Positions 11,550 to 21,681 of a stretch of 64,000 bases of DNA are shown here, piece after piece (the stretch's first letter is position 1; every line of letters begins with the position of its first letter). The DNA lies in the NCBI GenBank assembly GCA_950022655.1, contig OX465582.1, positions 92,580,704 through 92,644,703 on the forward strand. Reading direction: 5' to 3'. The position numbers and the translations under genes are program-made. This stretch comes from Alentia gelatinosa. Its lineage: Eukaryota > Annelida > Polychaeta > Phyllodocida > Polynoidae. The notes beneath the pieces were generated by a model. The model was given only the letters and a program-made list of their open reading frames with translations, was not told the origin of the DNA and ran no database searches.

Positions 11550-11675
11550 ACAGTTCAACCCCTTTATAATTTACTGTCTTACAACATACACTTAATTTTA
11601 CTATTTACAACTTATTTCCTTCATTACCCAACCCCCCTCTCCCACTCATACACAATTTCATTATTGGCAGCTTGG

Positions 11676-11924
11676 CAGTTTATTTTATCTAATATTTATC
11701 ATATTATCTTATTATCATAGTATCTACAATACTATCTTACTCATCAATAATATTTATCAATCAATGTATAATCTATATCTTACCAAAATGTCTTACTATC
11801 ATATCTTCAATTTAATGTTCATCATATTTATTATCATCATTTTATATATTGTCATTTTATTATAATAATAAATATTATTTACCCCAGCTGCCTCATCATC
11901 TTATCTGTCCTGGGTTCAGCAGTG
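11676..11924 (+). repeat. Split direct repeat B1 of YR element
   Basis: AT-rich repeat starting GCAGTTTATTTTATCTAA and ending CCTGGGTTCAGCAGTG, about 95 percent matched by 12121-12378. The second copy has extra AAT units in an (AAT)n stretch. Confidence 0.85.
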
Positions 11925-12120
11925 GTGCGGCCACGCAGTTTTGCGTGGCTGGTCACTGCTGACCTCTGGTGGACAGTTCCCTCACCACGCTCCCCGCTCA
12001 CCTCATACTCTCATCACACACACAAGGCCCATTCTTCACCGCGCCTCCAACCTCACTACACCTCCATTCAATATCCCGCCCAACCACAACCTTATTTATC
12101 AAACACCTATCCGCCTAGGG
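11925..12120 (+). repeat. A2 spacer of split direct repeat
   Basis: C-rich segment between the two B copies. Its first 17 bases recur at 8196-8212. It is likely the internal copy of the left terminal repeat, but similarity beyond the first 17 bases was not seen. Confidence 0.5.
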
Positions 12121-12378
12121 CGGTTTATTTTATCTAATATTTATCATATTATCTTATTATGATAGTATCTACAATACTATCTTACTCACCAATGATATTC
12201 ATCAATCAATGTACAATCTATATCTTATCAAAATGTCTTACTATCATATCTTCAATTTAATGTTCATCATATTTATTATCATCATTTTATATATTGTCAT
12301 TTTATTATAATAATAATAATAATAAATATTATTTACCCCAGCTGCCTCGTCATCTTATCTGTCCTGGGTTCAGCAGTG
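12121..12378 (+). repeat. Split direct repeat B2 of YR element
   Basis: Second copy of 11676-11924. After its final CAGCAGTG the sequence leaves the element, which places the right terminus at about 12378. Confidence 0.85.
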
Positions 12379-12778
12379 ATATCTGCTTCATATATATTCT
12401 AGGGTAAGATAAACTTAACTGCGCTATATTGGTAGGCACTGAAGATATGCCACTCAGCGTTGCCTCGTAATATCATGCCACAACAAAAATGCATGGCAAA
12501 CTGCCATAAGTAGGGTAGGTTCTCCATGAATAGGGAAGGGCCTACATTGATTGGACTTTAAAACCCCTAACCCTCTGTGAATCAGCAGTTCATGGATGAG
12601 TGCAAACAGCTGAGATGGTTGGGGGTGGGAGGGGCAATGGGGGAGGGGAGACACCCTTAAAGAGATTTGGTAGAACTAATCAGTGGCTACAGATCACAAT
12701 GCAATTGCTTGTTATGATGGCTGAGCAGTGGTGCTAGATACCATCTCAGGCGTACACAAATTTTCTTCTTCCTACTGC
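12379..12778. other. Non-coding, nothing recognised
   Basis: No gene, clear repeat or RNA seen. Confidence 0.4.
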
Positions 12779-13617
12779 CAACTGCTAACACTGGGGTGAA
12801 GCAGAGCGTATGCACCACTATGATGTGTACTTTGTTATTAACTATTGGAGAGTGTGTGAACTCTGTTGAGGTGGTGAGCCTTGGAATGTACTGCCTAATT
12901 GTTTTGGCTCAGCTGTGGAGGAATATGTGCCAAAGCACTTGGCAATCACCCATGGAAGATAGAGTAGTCTGGAGGCCTGGGGCCTGTTTGATAATCTAGG
13001 ATCTTACATGAAGACCATTTTCTGTATTATGGATTCTCATTTAGTTATATCTATGTCTGTTTGCTAAGACAGTATTAGCTTTTCATAAGGTCCTTCTTGA
13101 ATAAAGTGAATAAAGTTGATGTACAATCCTAGATGATTAAACAGGCCCCTGGCTTCTGTACTCTTACTGATTAATATCGGGCATTAACTCCAATCGATTA
13201 ATGCCCAATTTTCGTTGGGAAGAGTGGTAATTGGTTGGATGAAGTATGTGCTTCAACAAGTATATCACCGATTCTATCTGACCCAACAAATTTGTTGAGA
13301 AAAGGCCACATTTCAATATATTATAGGCCAGTTGACGCTTACCCTTACTCAAGTACATTATGGGATTACTGGTTCGCTAAATAATAGTCTGTGTTTATCA
13401 ATGTCCAAATTTTTTTGGAATGATTCGCGAGGAGTGCACTTCGCATTCTGACATCATACGTTATTGATTATATGAATACTGTATAGATAAGAACAGGTTC
13501 AAACAGTGAAGTAGCAGTGTTATTATTGTCTTTTCCTTCATGTGTGAGGTATTTCTAGATTTCCTATTATTCAGCATAACATTCTTTACCACTGTACACC
13601 AAATTGTTTAGAATATC
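12779..13617 (+). repeat. Dispersed repeat, copy 2 (with 5205-5800)
   Basis: Same family as 5205-5800, with an extra internal segment around 13010-13170. Its right end is AT-rich and is followed at once by the left TIR of the element at 13636. Confidence 0.8.
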
Positions 13618-13635
13618 TATAAATATATCTATATA

Positions 13636-15650
13636 TGGTCGATATTCAGAATTTGACAGCACTTCAGACCTAGAGCTTAAAAAAATAATATTTTCCAGAT
13701 CCTTTTAGGATTTTTCCCATGTGATCTAGACAGCCTTATGGTATCATCCCCAAAATGGCTAATAGTTTGGACTAATCTTCGGTTCAATATGGCATACTGA
13801 AGTAATAGTCTCTTTTATATTTCTGCCTCCGTGTACATAGCTATATCAATGAAGAATTCTTTCTTCAACTTTTGTAATATCAGAATAATGATGCTTCTTT
13901 GTTTGTTTTGCATAAGGAACATGTTTACCTAGAGAAAGAAGGTGAAAGAAATTTCCTGTCTAATATAATGAAAACATGGTTTGCTAAACATATGAAAGAT
14001 ATAATTCCCCAGAGTTGGGGATTTTTTCTATGAATACTGCATTTTTTTTAAAAGCACATTAAAAATTTGAAAAAAATATGTACATGTAGAGAAATATGTT
14101 TCCTAAAATTCTGGTTAATTTCAATGATCAGTTATCATTCAGCTAGGAGCTGAAAAAGGCAGAAGGGTGTACACGGAGGTAGAATCTGTACACGGAGGCA
14201 GAAACGAAATCTTTTAACTTTCTCTGTGCCCTTCATATATGGCAATTTGTCAATGTTTTCTGACAGGAAATATCAGTATATGTGTGTGAGGTATACTTCG
14301 TGTTGTTTTAGATGTTATTTTAAAGCGATTTTATAATGAAAATCAATATTTCTAGAAAGCTGTTATATATATATTTTTTAATCTTAATGCCTGACCAAAA
14401 AAAGTATTTTCCATGGATTATTTGATGAGATATGATGCCTGTGTGCTGCTCCATAATGTTTCAGGTCTTACTTCAATCCTCAAACCCCTTTTTCTTATAA
14501 GAAAAGATAGAAACCCATGTACACGGAGGCAGAAGCATGTACACGGAGGCAGAATCTGCCTCTGTGTACATAATTTCCCAGTATAAGTCCATAGTGCTTG
14601 GGCCAATTTTAATAGAATTTCACACAGGGACAGGTGTGATCATACAATAGACATATTGTATCCTATTCAAATTTTATTAGCAGATCTTATGAAAATATTG
14701 ATAAATATTGTGTGTACACGGAGGCAGAAGCACATTTTAGCCTTTGTCATGCCACCAACACCAACACCTGTCAACATCAATTGTCAACAACACCTGCACC
14801 TATACACCAACACCCATAGCAACACCCACCAATTACTAAGACCCATAGAAGGTCTATTTTCTGTTTGAAAAAAGAGAAAATACATGTACACGGAGGTAGA
14901 AATGTGTACACGGAGGCAGAAGTACATGATGTATCAGCTCTTAACTCCATACTGTGTGTGGTGATTTTATTGTGATTTCACACAGTGACAGATGTGGTCA
15001 TACCATACAGATATTATAATGTTTTCAATTTATAAGAGCAGCTCTTTTGGAAATATTAATAAATATATGTGTACACGGAGGCAGAAGCACATATTAGCCA
15101 AATCAATTAATGCCATGCTTCTCCTACTACACATATTTTTGATCAATTATATTTTAGGCATGGCCCAGAGGTATTTTTGCTTTATTTATTAGATACAAAA
15201 AAATATATTGTAAACCACTATAAACCAGGTATTTCACTCTCCTTAGTGGTGTACACGGAGGCAGAATTCAATTTTAGCCAATACAAATATTAATGAAAAT
15301 AATGGAAATTTCTTGGCAAAACTATTCAAATTCCTGTTTTTATCTACTTTGTAATGTTGCATTATTGTAAAACTAGTTCAGTAATGAATCTGAGTTGTTT
15401 TTTTGTAAAGTGTAGACGATCATATAATAAAAATGGAAATTTTTATGAAAAAAAGGGCATTTTTACATGGTTTTTGGGCCATAGTAGCCCAAATATTGCT
15501 AACAGATAGGTAAAAGTATGTATGGCAGGAAAGCTCTCTTCAGGGCACATGCAATGGTCATAATAATTCATAGATATATTCATTATTATTAGAGATATAA
15601 CACTGGACATTTCTAAAACTGAAGTGCTGTCAAATTCTGATTATCGATCA
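13636..15650 (+). mobile_element. Non-autonomous TIR transposon with repeated 18-bp motif, copy 1
   Basis: Left terminal repeat 13636-13667 begins TGGTCGATATTCAGAATTTG. The right terminus 15619-15650 is its reverse complement over 32 bases with two mismatches. TATA-rich flanks fit a TA target duplication. No transposase frame is present. The interior holds eleven copies of a motif GTGTACACGGAGGCAGAA or close variants: 13821(-), 14167, 14187, 14519, 14539, 14553(-), 14712, 14884, 14904, 15069 and 15249. A second copy of the element, inverted and differing widely between motifs, lies at 47581-49357. Confidence 0.9.
14166..15266 (+). repeat. Array of irregularly spaced 18-bp motifs
   Basis: Ten of the eleven copies of GTGTACACGGAGGCAGAA (last few bases and one C/T vary). 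Some are in tight pairs 20 bp apart (14167/14187, 14519/14539, 14884/14904) and others 150-250 bp apart. GTGTACAC within it is itself a perfect palindrome. The intervening DNA is AT-rich and unremarkable. Confidence 0.9.
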
Positions 15651-15924
15651 TATATATATATATTATTATATATCTAGATATATAAATATAAATACCGAAT
15701 GGAAATGTATCTATTATTCACCTCGGAGTCTTATCTACTTCCGTTGTCCCGGTAGTAACTGTAGTAAATGCAGTATCCACGTGGATGGTTCCTTGCGTGT
15801 AGAGTGAGCTGCTCATAACGGTTTCCCTCACTCTTCATCCACTCCTCGACCAACTCACTGGTGTTTTCTCCCGCTCGGGATTTTTTTTAAAAATTGGACA
15901 GTTTCCGGGAAGGTTCCTGGAATT

Positions 15925-16769
15925 ATGGGTCGGAGGACGAAGTCCAAAGCATTATCCACAGATTCTGATGATGATTTTCATGAATTTTCTGAAAATCGAG
16001 ATGAAGAGTTGAGGATTTCCGGGGTTGCAAAAGCAAGATTGGGAAGACAGCAGTCTCCCCCGCCCGCCACGTCTGGGCTTGATTCTAGCAAAGCAACCCT
16101 CGACGATAGGACCCCCAAGCCTTCAGATGCTTCAAAAGAGATGTCCCGACGCATGGATCGGTTGGAGGCTTCCATTTTTGCGGCCCTAGAAATGATCCAA
16201 GAAAGATGTCCTTCAAAACAGACTTCAAGACTGATAACAAGTGAAGAGGGAGCAAGCGCCATGAGCAGTGAAGATGTAACCCAGCCTAAGCCTGCAAAGG
16301 AGCCTACAGCTCAAGCCCAGCCTAAGGAATCTGTGAAAAAAGATGACTCTAAGCCTGGTAAATATCTTTCTACACATTATTTAGAAGAGAACGAGAAGTT
16401 ATCGTCTGTGGAAAATCTTACTGTTATAAATATTAAGATTTTGAAGTATATGCTTTCAGAAAAACTTGATGTGTCAGGCCTAGTAGACCATATGTCGCTT
16501 ATCGCTGAAAAGGCTGAGACTCGTGTTTTTACACACGAGGCCTTAATCAAATATGATCAATCCGTTAAGGAGAGGGTGGACAAACATGGGTATACAGAAT
16601 TCTCAAAGATTGATCCATCAGAGATAGTTAGCTTTTTCTCGTACGACGGTACAGTCAGTGCGAAAAAATCCAGATCTCAAAACGGTAACAAAAAATCTGA
16701 TCTTACGGGTTTTTGCAAGTTGTTTAACTCTGAGGCAAATGCTTGTAAATTCCAGAATTGCAAATATCG

Positions 16770-16809
<40 letters not shown>

Positions 16810-16824
16810 TATTATACACTATAA
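15925..16824 (+). pseudogene. Gag-like ORF of YR retroelement, cut at a (TA)n tract
   Basis: The ORF begins MGRRTKSK, like MGRKAKKQ of the complete element's gag. It has a coiled-coil-like stretch near residues 70-95 (RRMDRLEASIFAALEMIQE), an acidic/lysine linker, and the conserved block SSVENLTVINIKILK with EKAETRVFTHEALIKYDQS and FFSYDGT. The CCCH-type motif starts (FCKLFNSEANACKFQNCKYRH), but right after its histidine the sequence turns into a (TA)n repeat and the remaining frame is Tyr-Ile filler. The CCHC knuckle and everything downstream are missing. It is the 5' piece of an element of the same broad family as 17443-21870 but clearly diverged. Confidence 0.75.
16772..16806. repeat. (TA)n microsatellite ending a gag fragment
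   Basis: About 17 TA units directly after the gag CCCH codons. Confidence 0.9.
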
Positions 16825-17006
16825 TTATATAATTCCGGCCAGGTCCATTTACCTAACTATGGTATCCACTCTCGTTACTACAGACTCTCGGGTTGCCATG
16901 TACCCGCCGCGTGTGGCTACGTCACCGGATTCTATGTATTGGGTCAGTTGCACCCTCCTACCTGAAGGTATAAGACGTTTTCCAGTTTGGGAAAAAAGTT
17001 TTAATT

Positions 17007-17442
17007 TTGAAAATGGGCAGAAGGAAAGGGTCTGTGGCCCAATCCGCCCAAGGTGGCAACTTGAGGATATCGGGTGGCTCTTCTGCTGTTAATGCTGTTC
17101 CGGAGGTTCAGCAGTCACAAAATCCTGTGATAACAGCGGATACCATCGAACCGACGGGGGCTGCACTCAGGACTGGGACAGAGACTACCGGGATGGATGG
17201 ACACCGCCTGGACCAATTGGAGAAGATACTCGAAACGACTCTCCAGAAACTCGTGGATGTTTCTTCGAAAGTGGAGGAAATTGGAGCTAAAACAGTATCA
17301 GAGACTATCATTGACGATAAATTCAAGTCATCGAAACCAGCTCGTCGCTCTTGTGATCTTTTAAAAAGTGTATCCAGCAGGGACAATGACTTTTCGGCTA
17401 CGAGCAGCAGTGATACCTCTTCTTCTATATATATATATATAT
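17007..17442 (+). pseudogene. Second gag-like ORF head, cut at (TA)n
   Basis: Begins MKMGRRKGSVAQ and has a coiled-coil-like segment (LDQLEKILETTLQKLVDVSSKVEEIGAK), then a Ser/Asp-rich tail (SATSSSDTSSS). The same N-terminal architecture is found in the gag ORFs at 15925 and 20676. It stops at a (TA)n tract at about 17426-17446 exactly where the inverted complete element begins. It is therefore the 5' head of another element, interrupted by or ending at that insertion. No continuation was found past 21870. Confidence 0.6.
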
Positions 17443-17517
17443 ATAAGTTAGGTCTATACATTTAGGTAATAGATAAGCATACGAGTGAATATAGTTTGGC
17501 GAGAATACAACCAGACC
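17443..17517 (-). repeat. Split direct repeat B2
   Basis: 75 bp from ATAAGTTAGGTCTATACATT to ACAACCAGACC, identical by eye to 17791-17865. It marks the 3' terminus of the element on the - strand. Confidence 0.9.
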
Positions 17518-17604
17518 CTATGGCCATTTATTACGTGAATACAGGATGAAGAAACCCCCAGTATTACATAAATACAGAACTGGGTAACTTAAACCTAAAT
17601 TTAA

Positions 17605-17793
17605 AAATTAAAATTAGGTCCTGCTCATACGATTGACTAAGGAAGAGTGAGGAGATCCCCAACCGTCGCATCAAAGGAACTATGACGTGTGCGACAATAG
17701 GCCACGCCCCCGAGTGGCTATACCATAGATACGTGCTTAGCAAATGGGGGCCTAATTATATATGTATAAGTAAGTGCATTATACATTAATATA
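17605..17793 (-). repeat. Split direct repeat A2
   Basis: 189 bp, matching 21682-21870 with one difference seen (GGAAGAGTG here, GGAATAGTG there). It overlaps the B1 copy by three bases, so A and B join directly. Confidence 0.9.
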
Positions 17794-17865
17794 AGTTAGG
17801 TCTATACATTTAGGTAATAGATAAGCATACGAGTGAATATAGTTTGGCGAGAATACAACCAGACC
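17791..17865 (-). repeat. Split direct repeat B1
   Basis: Same 75 bp as 17443-17517. It lies just downstream of the recombinase stop codon. Confidence 0.9.
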
Positions 17866-17895
17866 AAAATACCGCCAAACTACAATTACGAGTAG

Positions 17896-18840
17896 TTAGG
17901 AGTAATTACCTAGAAAAGAGTTTACCAACTCCGATTCTTTATCTGAAACAGAATTATGTAAGTATCTGTAAACCGCTGACGATTTCCAATTACCCTTAGC
18001 TCGGATTACCTCAATAGGCATACCGATTTTTTGCAGGAAAGTCGCACCCCCATGTCTCAGCGAGTGTGTCGAGACCTTTCCTGTGATACCAGTCTGGAAA
18101 GCTAGGTTCTTTAGTCTGGAATTAAAATAGCTGTAAGTCATAGGTCTATAATTAGACATAGTAATCAAGTAACGATCCGGATTACTGTAATTGATGGATT
18201 TGAACATTTCGTTGATACATAGCAGAGAACCAGGAATCGGGTGAATGTAAATATCATATGGTTGAATCCCGAATTGATCTGTTTTGCTTGTACGGATGTG
18301 GATAATTACCATTTTATCAGAAATTTTTACATCCCCGAGTTTTAGATTGTGAGGGGATTTTGAAACATGAGATTTCCTCAATAAACCACGAAAACATAGC
18401 ATAATAGCTAACCATAAGTTGAAATCGTCATGACGAGAGATATCTAACGTTGAACGAATTTTTAACAAATCAGTAGGTGTAAGGGGATACCTAGAATTAT
18501 CCTTAGATAGATAACACCTCTGAATACCTTTAAGTACCATGCGAATTTTAAAATCGGATGAGTAATCCCTGTAACCCTCGATTTTTTGATACCACCAAAC
18601 TGCTGATAAATAGTTTTTTATAGACGTTGGTGATAAATACTCTGACAAATATGATATATACCAACAAGCTTGATCCCTAGTACAAGGGAAAGGTGACAAA
18701 TGATATTTTTCACAAAATCTTCTGTATAATCGTAACTGATTTTCCCTTGCTTTTTTAGTAGATTCCGAGATTGATTGTGAAACGAATTTTTCCGATTTTT
18801 CTTGTAATTCCTTGGTCAAGTCTGTAAACCAGAACAACAC
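17896..18840 (-). CDS. Tyrosine recombinase (integrase) of Ngaro-like element
   Basis: 314 residues. The N-terminal half has a helical core-binding region (KARENQLRLYRRFCEKYH, SPTSIKNYLSAVWW). The catalytic half shows LCFRGLLRKSH (first Arg, about 151-156), RTSKTDQFG (beta-hairpin Lys, about 186), THSLRHGG (His259, Arg262), NWKSS (Trp in the usual His/Trp position, about 285) and YRYL (tyrosine nucleophile, 291 or 293). All catalytic residues of the family are present. In YR retroelements this enzyme inserts circular double-stranded cDNA without target duplication. Its frame overlaps the end of the RT-RNase H ORF by 25 nt, so expression may rely on reinitiation or frameshifting. Only a retroelement origin fits, given the RT next to it. 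Confidence 0.92.
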   Translation of the reverse strand: MLFWFTDLTKELQEKSEKFVSQSISESTKKARENQLRLYRRFCEKYHLSPFPCTRDQACWYISYLSEYLSPTSIKNYLSAVWWYQKIEGYRDYSSDFKIRMVLKGIQRCYLSKDNSRYPLTPTDLLKIRSTLDISRHDDFNLWLAIMLCFRGLLRKSHVSKSPHNLKLGDVKISDKMVIIHIRTSKTDQFGIQPYDIYIHPIPGSLLCINEMFKSINYSNPDRYLITMSNYRPMTYSYFNSRLKNLAFQTGITGKVSTHSLRHGGATFLQKIGMPIEVIRAKGNWKSSAVYRYLHNSVSDKESELVNSFLGNYS

Positions 18841-20639
18841 ATGTTGTAATCGGAGAGAGTTTTAACGCATTTGTCATAAACGCCAGGGTAAATTAGCCTG
18901 GACAATTGGTCTGCTAATATATTATTAGCACCTTTGATATGTGTGGCCCAAATTTCAATATTGAATAGAAAACAGTACCAGAAAATTTCTCGTAACCATG
19001 CCATACAGGTACGATTTTTACTTTTACCACTATTCAGCATGAATAGTACTTGCATATTATCTGTCCAGATAATCACTTTTTTGTTACGATAATTATCGCC
19101 CCAACGTTTCAAACCTACCAAAACAGGCCATAACTCAAGAACATTTATGTTTAAATCGAAAAAATCGTTATCAGGTGGTTTTTCCTGATGACCACAACCA
19201 TTCAATAACGAAATTTCATTCTTCCAGTTACCAAAGAGGTAATCCCGGCCTGCCCAGGCCCCAAAACCCTCAAAAGAGGAGTCTGTAACGATTGGGATAT
19301 TGTGACAAGGAGTTTGTATAAGAGATTTACCATTAAAAACTGTACAAAAATGTCTCCACCATAACAGGTCAGCCTCCAATGATTCATCGATTTTTTGCGA
19401 TTTTTTATAAGATAAATCCCTGCATTTATCGAACAATCTTCTGCTGAATGTTTTCCCACCTTTAACGACTTGAGAACAAAAAGACATATTTCCACCGAGT
19501 TTTTCTAGGTCTTTTTTAGTTACAGAGCCTTTGTCTAGTGCATTATCGATTAAATTCGCTAATTTATCGATTTTCTCTTTTGGTAGACTTAATTCCATCT
19601 GGACTGAGTCGATTTTGATACCCAGAAACACCACGCACTGACTGGGATTTGTGACTTTATTAGAAGCTACTTTGAAACCCATATTCTCGATTGTTTTTAT
19701 TACGATTTCTCTATTTTTCAGACATTCTTCGTAAGTTTTTCCTAGTACGAGAAAATCGTCTAGGTAATTGATAACATGCCCCGCCCCTTTTTTTTCCGAG
19801 ATTTTAACTATAAAATTCGAAATATTCGTAAATATGTTAGGGGCGCATTTCAAACCAAAGGCCAGACGATTGTCTTTGTAGTATTTGTTATCCCATTTGA
19901 AGCCTAAAAACTCAGAGTCCTGTCCTCTGATATGGACCGATCTATAGGCGGACTTTATATCTATTAGACTCATGTAATCGTATTTTTCCATCACCTCGAC
20001 TACATTTTCTACAGAATTGTATGAAAAATGTTCAAATGTTTCACTCATGTGATTGTTGATTGATATACCATCAGGTCTGGAGCAGTCTGTTATAGGTCTG
20101 AATTTTCCTGACTCCTTGAAAATACCGCCTATGGCATGTACACATTTTGGCCTAACCTTAGTTTCCGATAGGCGGCCACCTATTACTTCATTTTTAACTA
20201 CCTCGTTAAATTTTTCAAACCCATCACCGATTTTTACGGAATCGTAATTTTCACATTCATATTCGATTTCGAGATTCTCATCGACGATTTTGAAACCGTT
20301 ACACAATCCCGACCATAGGAATTCTTTTTCGTCAGCATCAACTGTATCTAGGGCGTTTTCGCCTACCAAGAAATGTGCAGAACGGCATGGTTTAAGATCA
20401 ATCTCAAAATCATTTACTTTATAGACACAATTGCAACTACCGTTAATGCAATTTTCAAAAATCGTGACATCCTTACCTTCAGGATTTTTAACGATTTTAG
20501 GAGTATTCTCCCGTTTCTCCGATAGATCAACGTTAATCCAACCATCGTAGTCCCGCTTAGCGGAATCGCCACCGATGACGTCATTTGCGTGCGGGGAATC
20601 CCGGCAACCAAAAGCGTCCTTAGTAACGGACACGCCCAC
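18816..20639 (-). CDS. Reverse transcriptase-RNase H polyprotein of Ngaro-like element
   Basis: 607 residues. The N-terminal 150 residues carry a cysteine cluster (CINGSCNCVYK...KPCRSAHF) shared with the truncated element at 5803. RT follows: FKESGKFRPITDCSRPDG (finger block), LIDIKSAYRSV with the first catalytic Asp near 227, LAFGLKCAPNIF, and NYLDDFLVLG with the YLDD pair near 292-295. RNase H comes next, with TDSSFEGFGAW (Asp, about 453), NVLELWPVL (Glu), IWTDNMQVL (Asp) and GANNILADQLSR (Asp) near the C-terminus. Every catalytic acid is in place. No methyltransferase domain is seen between RNase H and recombinase, in line with Ngaro rather than DIRS1. The start follows the gag stop by about 36 nt, a tight polycistronic layout. 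Confidence 0.92.
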   Translation of the reverse strand: MGVSVTKDAFGCRDSPHANDVIGGDSAKRDYDGWINVDLSEKRENTPKIVKNPEGKDVTIFENCINGSCNCVYKVNDFEIDLKPCRSAHFLVGENALDTVDADEKEFLWSGLCNGFKIVDENLEIEYECENYDSVKIGDGFEKFNEVVKNEVIGGRLSETKVRPKCVHAIGGIFKESGKFRPITDCSRPDGISINNHMSETFEHFSYNSVENVVEVMEKYDYMSLIDIKSAYRSVHIRGQDSEFLGFKWDNKYYKDNRLAFGLKCAPNIFTNISNFIVKISEKKGAGHVINYLDDFLVLGKTYEECLKNREIVIKTIENMGFKVASNKVTNPSQCVVFLGIKIDSVQMELSLPKEKIDKLANLIDNALDKGSVTKKDLEKLGGNMSFCSQVVKGGKTFSRRLFDKCRDLSYKKSQKIDESLEADLLWWRHFCTVFNGKSLIQTPCHNIPIVTDSSFEGFGAWAGRDYLFGNWKNEISLLNGCGHQEKPPDNDFFDLNINVLELWPVLVGLKRWGDNYRNKKVIIWTDNMQVLFMLNSGKSKNRTCMAWLREIFWYCFLFNIEIWATHIKGANNILADQLSRLIYPGVYDKCVKTLSDYNMCCSGLQT

Positions 20640-20675
20640 CGTTACCCGGTTTGAATTCCCGCTCGGGAATTCGTT

Positions 20676-21626
20676 TCATTTAACGAATTTAGAGTCTTTG
20701 TTTGCTGAAGATCTACAATCAGAACTACCGTGACCAAAAAGATGACAGTTATTACATGAATGTTTATACTTGCAGTTAGCGAATTTACATCCCTCGCTTT
20801 TGTTGAATGCGAAACATATACTTGACTCGCTAGATACCTTTGGTTTATTTTTGGTCATTTTACGATTTATAGCAGCCGCCTGCGTACCGTCATATGATAG
20901 ATATCTAACTATATTTGCCGGGTTCACCACTGAAAATACCTCTAAACCTTTGCTTTTCGCTTCAACTTTAACGCTTTCGTCGTAATTAATCAAGGCCTCT
21001 GACGTGAACATTCTGGTTTCGCTTTTTTCTGCCAAAAGAATTAAATGGTCCAGAAATCCATTAATATCATCGTATTTTTCGTTAATCTCTTTTAACATCT
21101 TCAGATTTATCAAATTCAATTTCTCCACACTGGCAATTTTTTCATCTTTTTTCAGGTATTTCTTTGAAGAAAACATAATATTTTTACCTTTGTTTCTTTT
21201 ATGTTTCCTACTTGCTGAACGTGATCTTGAGCTTGATCGCGAAGAATCAGTATCATCTGAAGAACTTGAATCTGTATCATCCGATTTTTGATGTCTCGAT
21301 TTCCTCCTCGATCTTGAACCACTGTCACTTGATTTCTTCTCGTGAAGAATCTTCTCCATTTTCCCGATAGCTCTCATGAAGGTTTCCTCCAGGTTATCGA
21401 CTCTAGTTGCCAGGGCTGCTGCATTCTCTCGATTTTCTCTCGATGATATCCCCGATGAAGCCGACATCCCTCTCGTCTGGTCAATACTACTTACTACTGA
21501 GTTTGACCTGTCCCCTTGCTTAATGGGGGTGAATGGGGCCTCCCCTTCACAACTCATTTCGGTAGTATTCGAAAATCCTTTCTCCACCTTAGTCGGCGAT
21601 TTCTGCTTTTTCGCCTTCCGTCCCAT
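20676..21626 (-). CDS. Gag-like protein with RS-rich linker, CCCH and CCHC motifs
   Basis: 316 residues. A basic N-terminus (MGRKAKKQK) is followed by a coiled-coil-like stretch at about 66-97, then a Ser/Arg/Asp-rich linker at about 99-142 with SRSR runs like splicing-factor RS domains. A conserved block at about 160-245 (LINLKMLKEI...LLAEKSETRMFTSEALINYDES...YLSYDGT) is shared with the gag ORFs at 15925 and 6777. At 271-289 is C-x8-C-x4-C-x3-H, followed at 291-304 by C-x2-C-x4-H-x4-C. The second motif is the classical retroviral zinc knuckle and the first resembles a CCCH RNA-binding finger. Likely role: packaging element RNA. It is the first ORF of the complete element, just inside the A1 repeat. 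Confidence 0.85.
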   Translation of the reverse strand: MGRKAKKQKSPTKVEKGFSNTTEMSCEGEAPFTPIKQGDRSNSVVSSIDQTRGMSASSGISSRENRENAAALATRVDNLEETFMRAIGKMEKILHEKKSSDSGSRSRRKSRHQKSDDTDSSSSDDTDSSRSSSRSRSASRKHKRNKGKNIMFSSKKYLKKDEKIASVEKLNLINLKMLKEINEKYDDINGFLDHLILLAEKSETRMFTSEALINYDESVKVEAKSKGLEVFSVVNPANIVRYLSYDGTQAAAINRKMTKNKPKVSSESSICFAFNKSEGCKFANCKYKHSCNNCHLFGHGSSDCRSSANKDSKFVK

Positions 21627-21681
21627 TTTCAGATATATTGAATTTCCCAGGAAATTCGTTTAAACATAAATCGTGAGCACC

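Larger units (their letters stand above)
8196..12378 (+). mobile_element. Decayed YR retroelement with split direct repeats
   Basis: RT, RNase H and tyrosine-recombinase segments run left to right from 8444 to 11549, followed by two copies of a ~250-bp repeat (11676-11924 and 12121-12378) separated by a ~196-bp spacer. The spacer starts with the same 17 bases seen at 8196. This B1-A2-B2 arrangement with an A1 at the far end is the known layout of Ngaro/PAT-type elements. A gag ORF is missing. Several frameshifts and stops show it is dead. The A1 match covers only 17 bases, so the left boundary is tentative. Confidence 0.65.

Noticed and set aside
14166..15266. CRISPR-like array of 18-bp repeats
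   Set aside because: Spacing is irregular, units occur in both orientations, they lie within transposon TIRs, and the DNA is eukaryotic.
17896..18840. Phage or bacterial integrase
   Set aside because: It is next to RT-RNase H and gag and lies inside split direct repeats, so it belongs to a YR retrotransposon.
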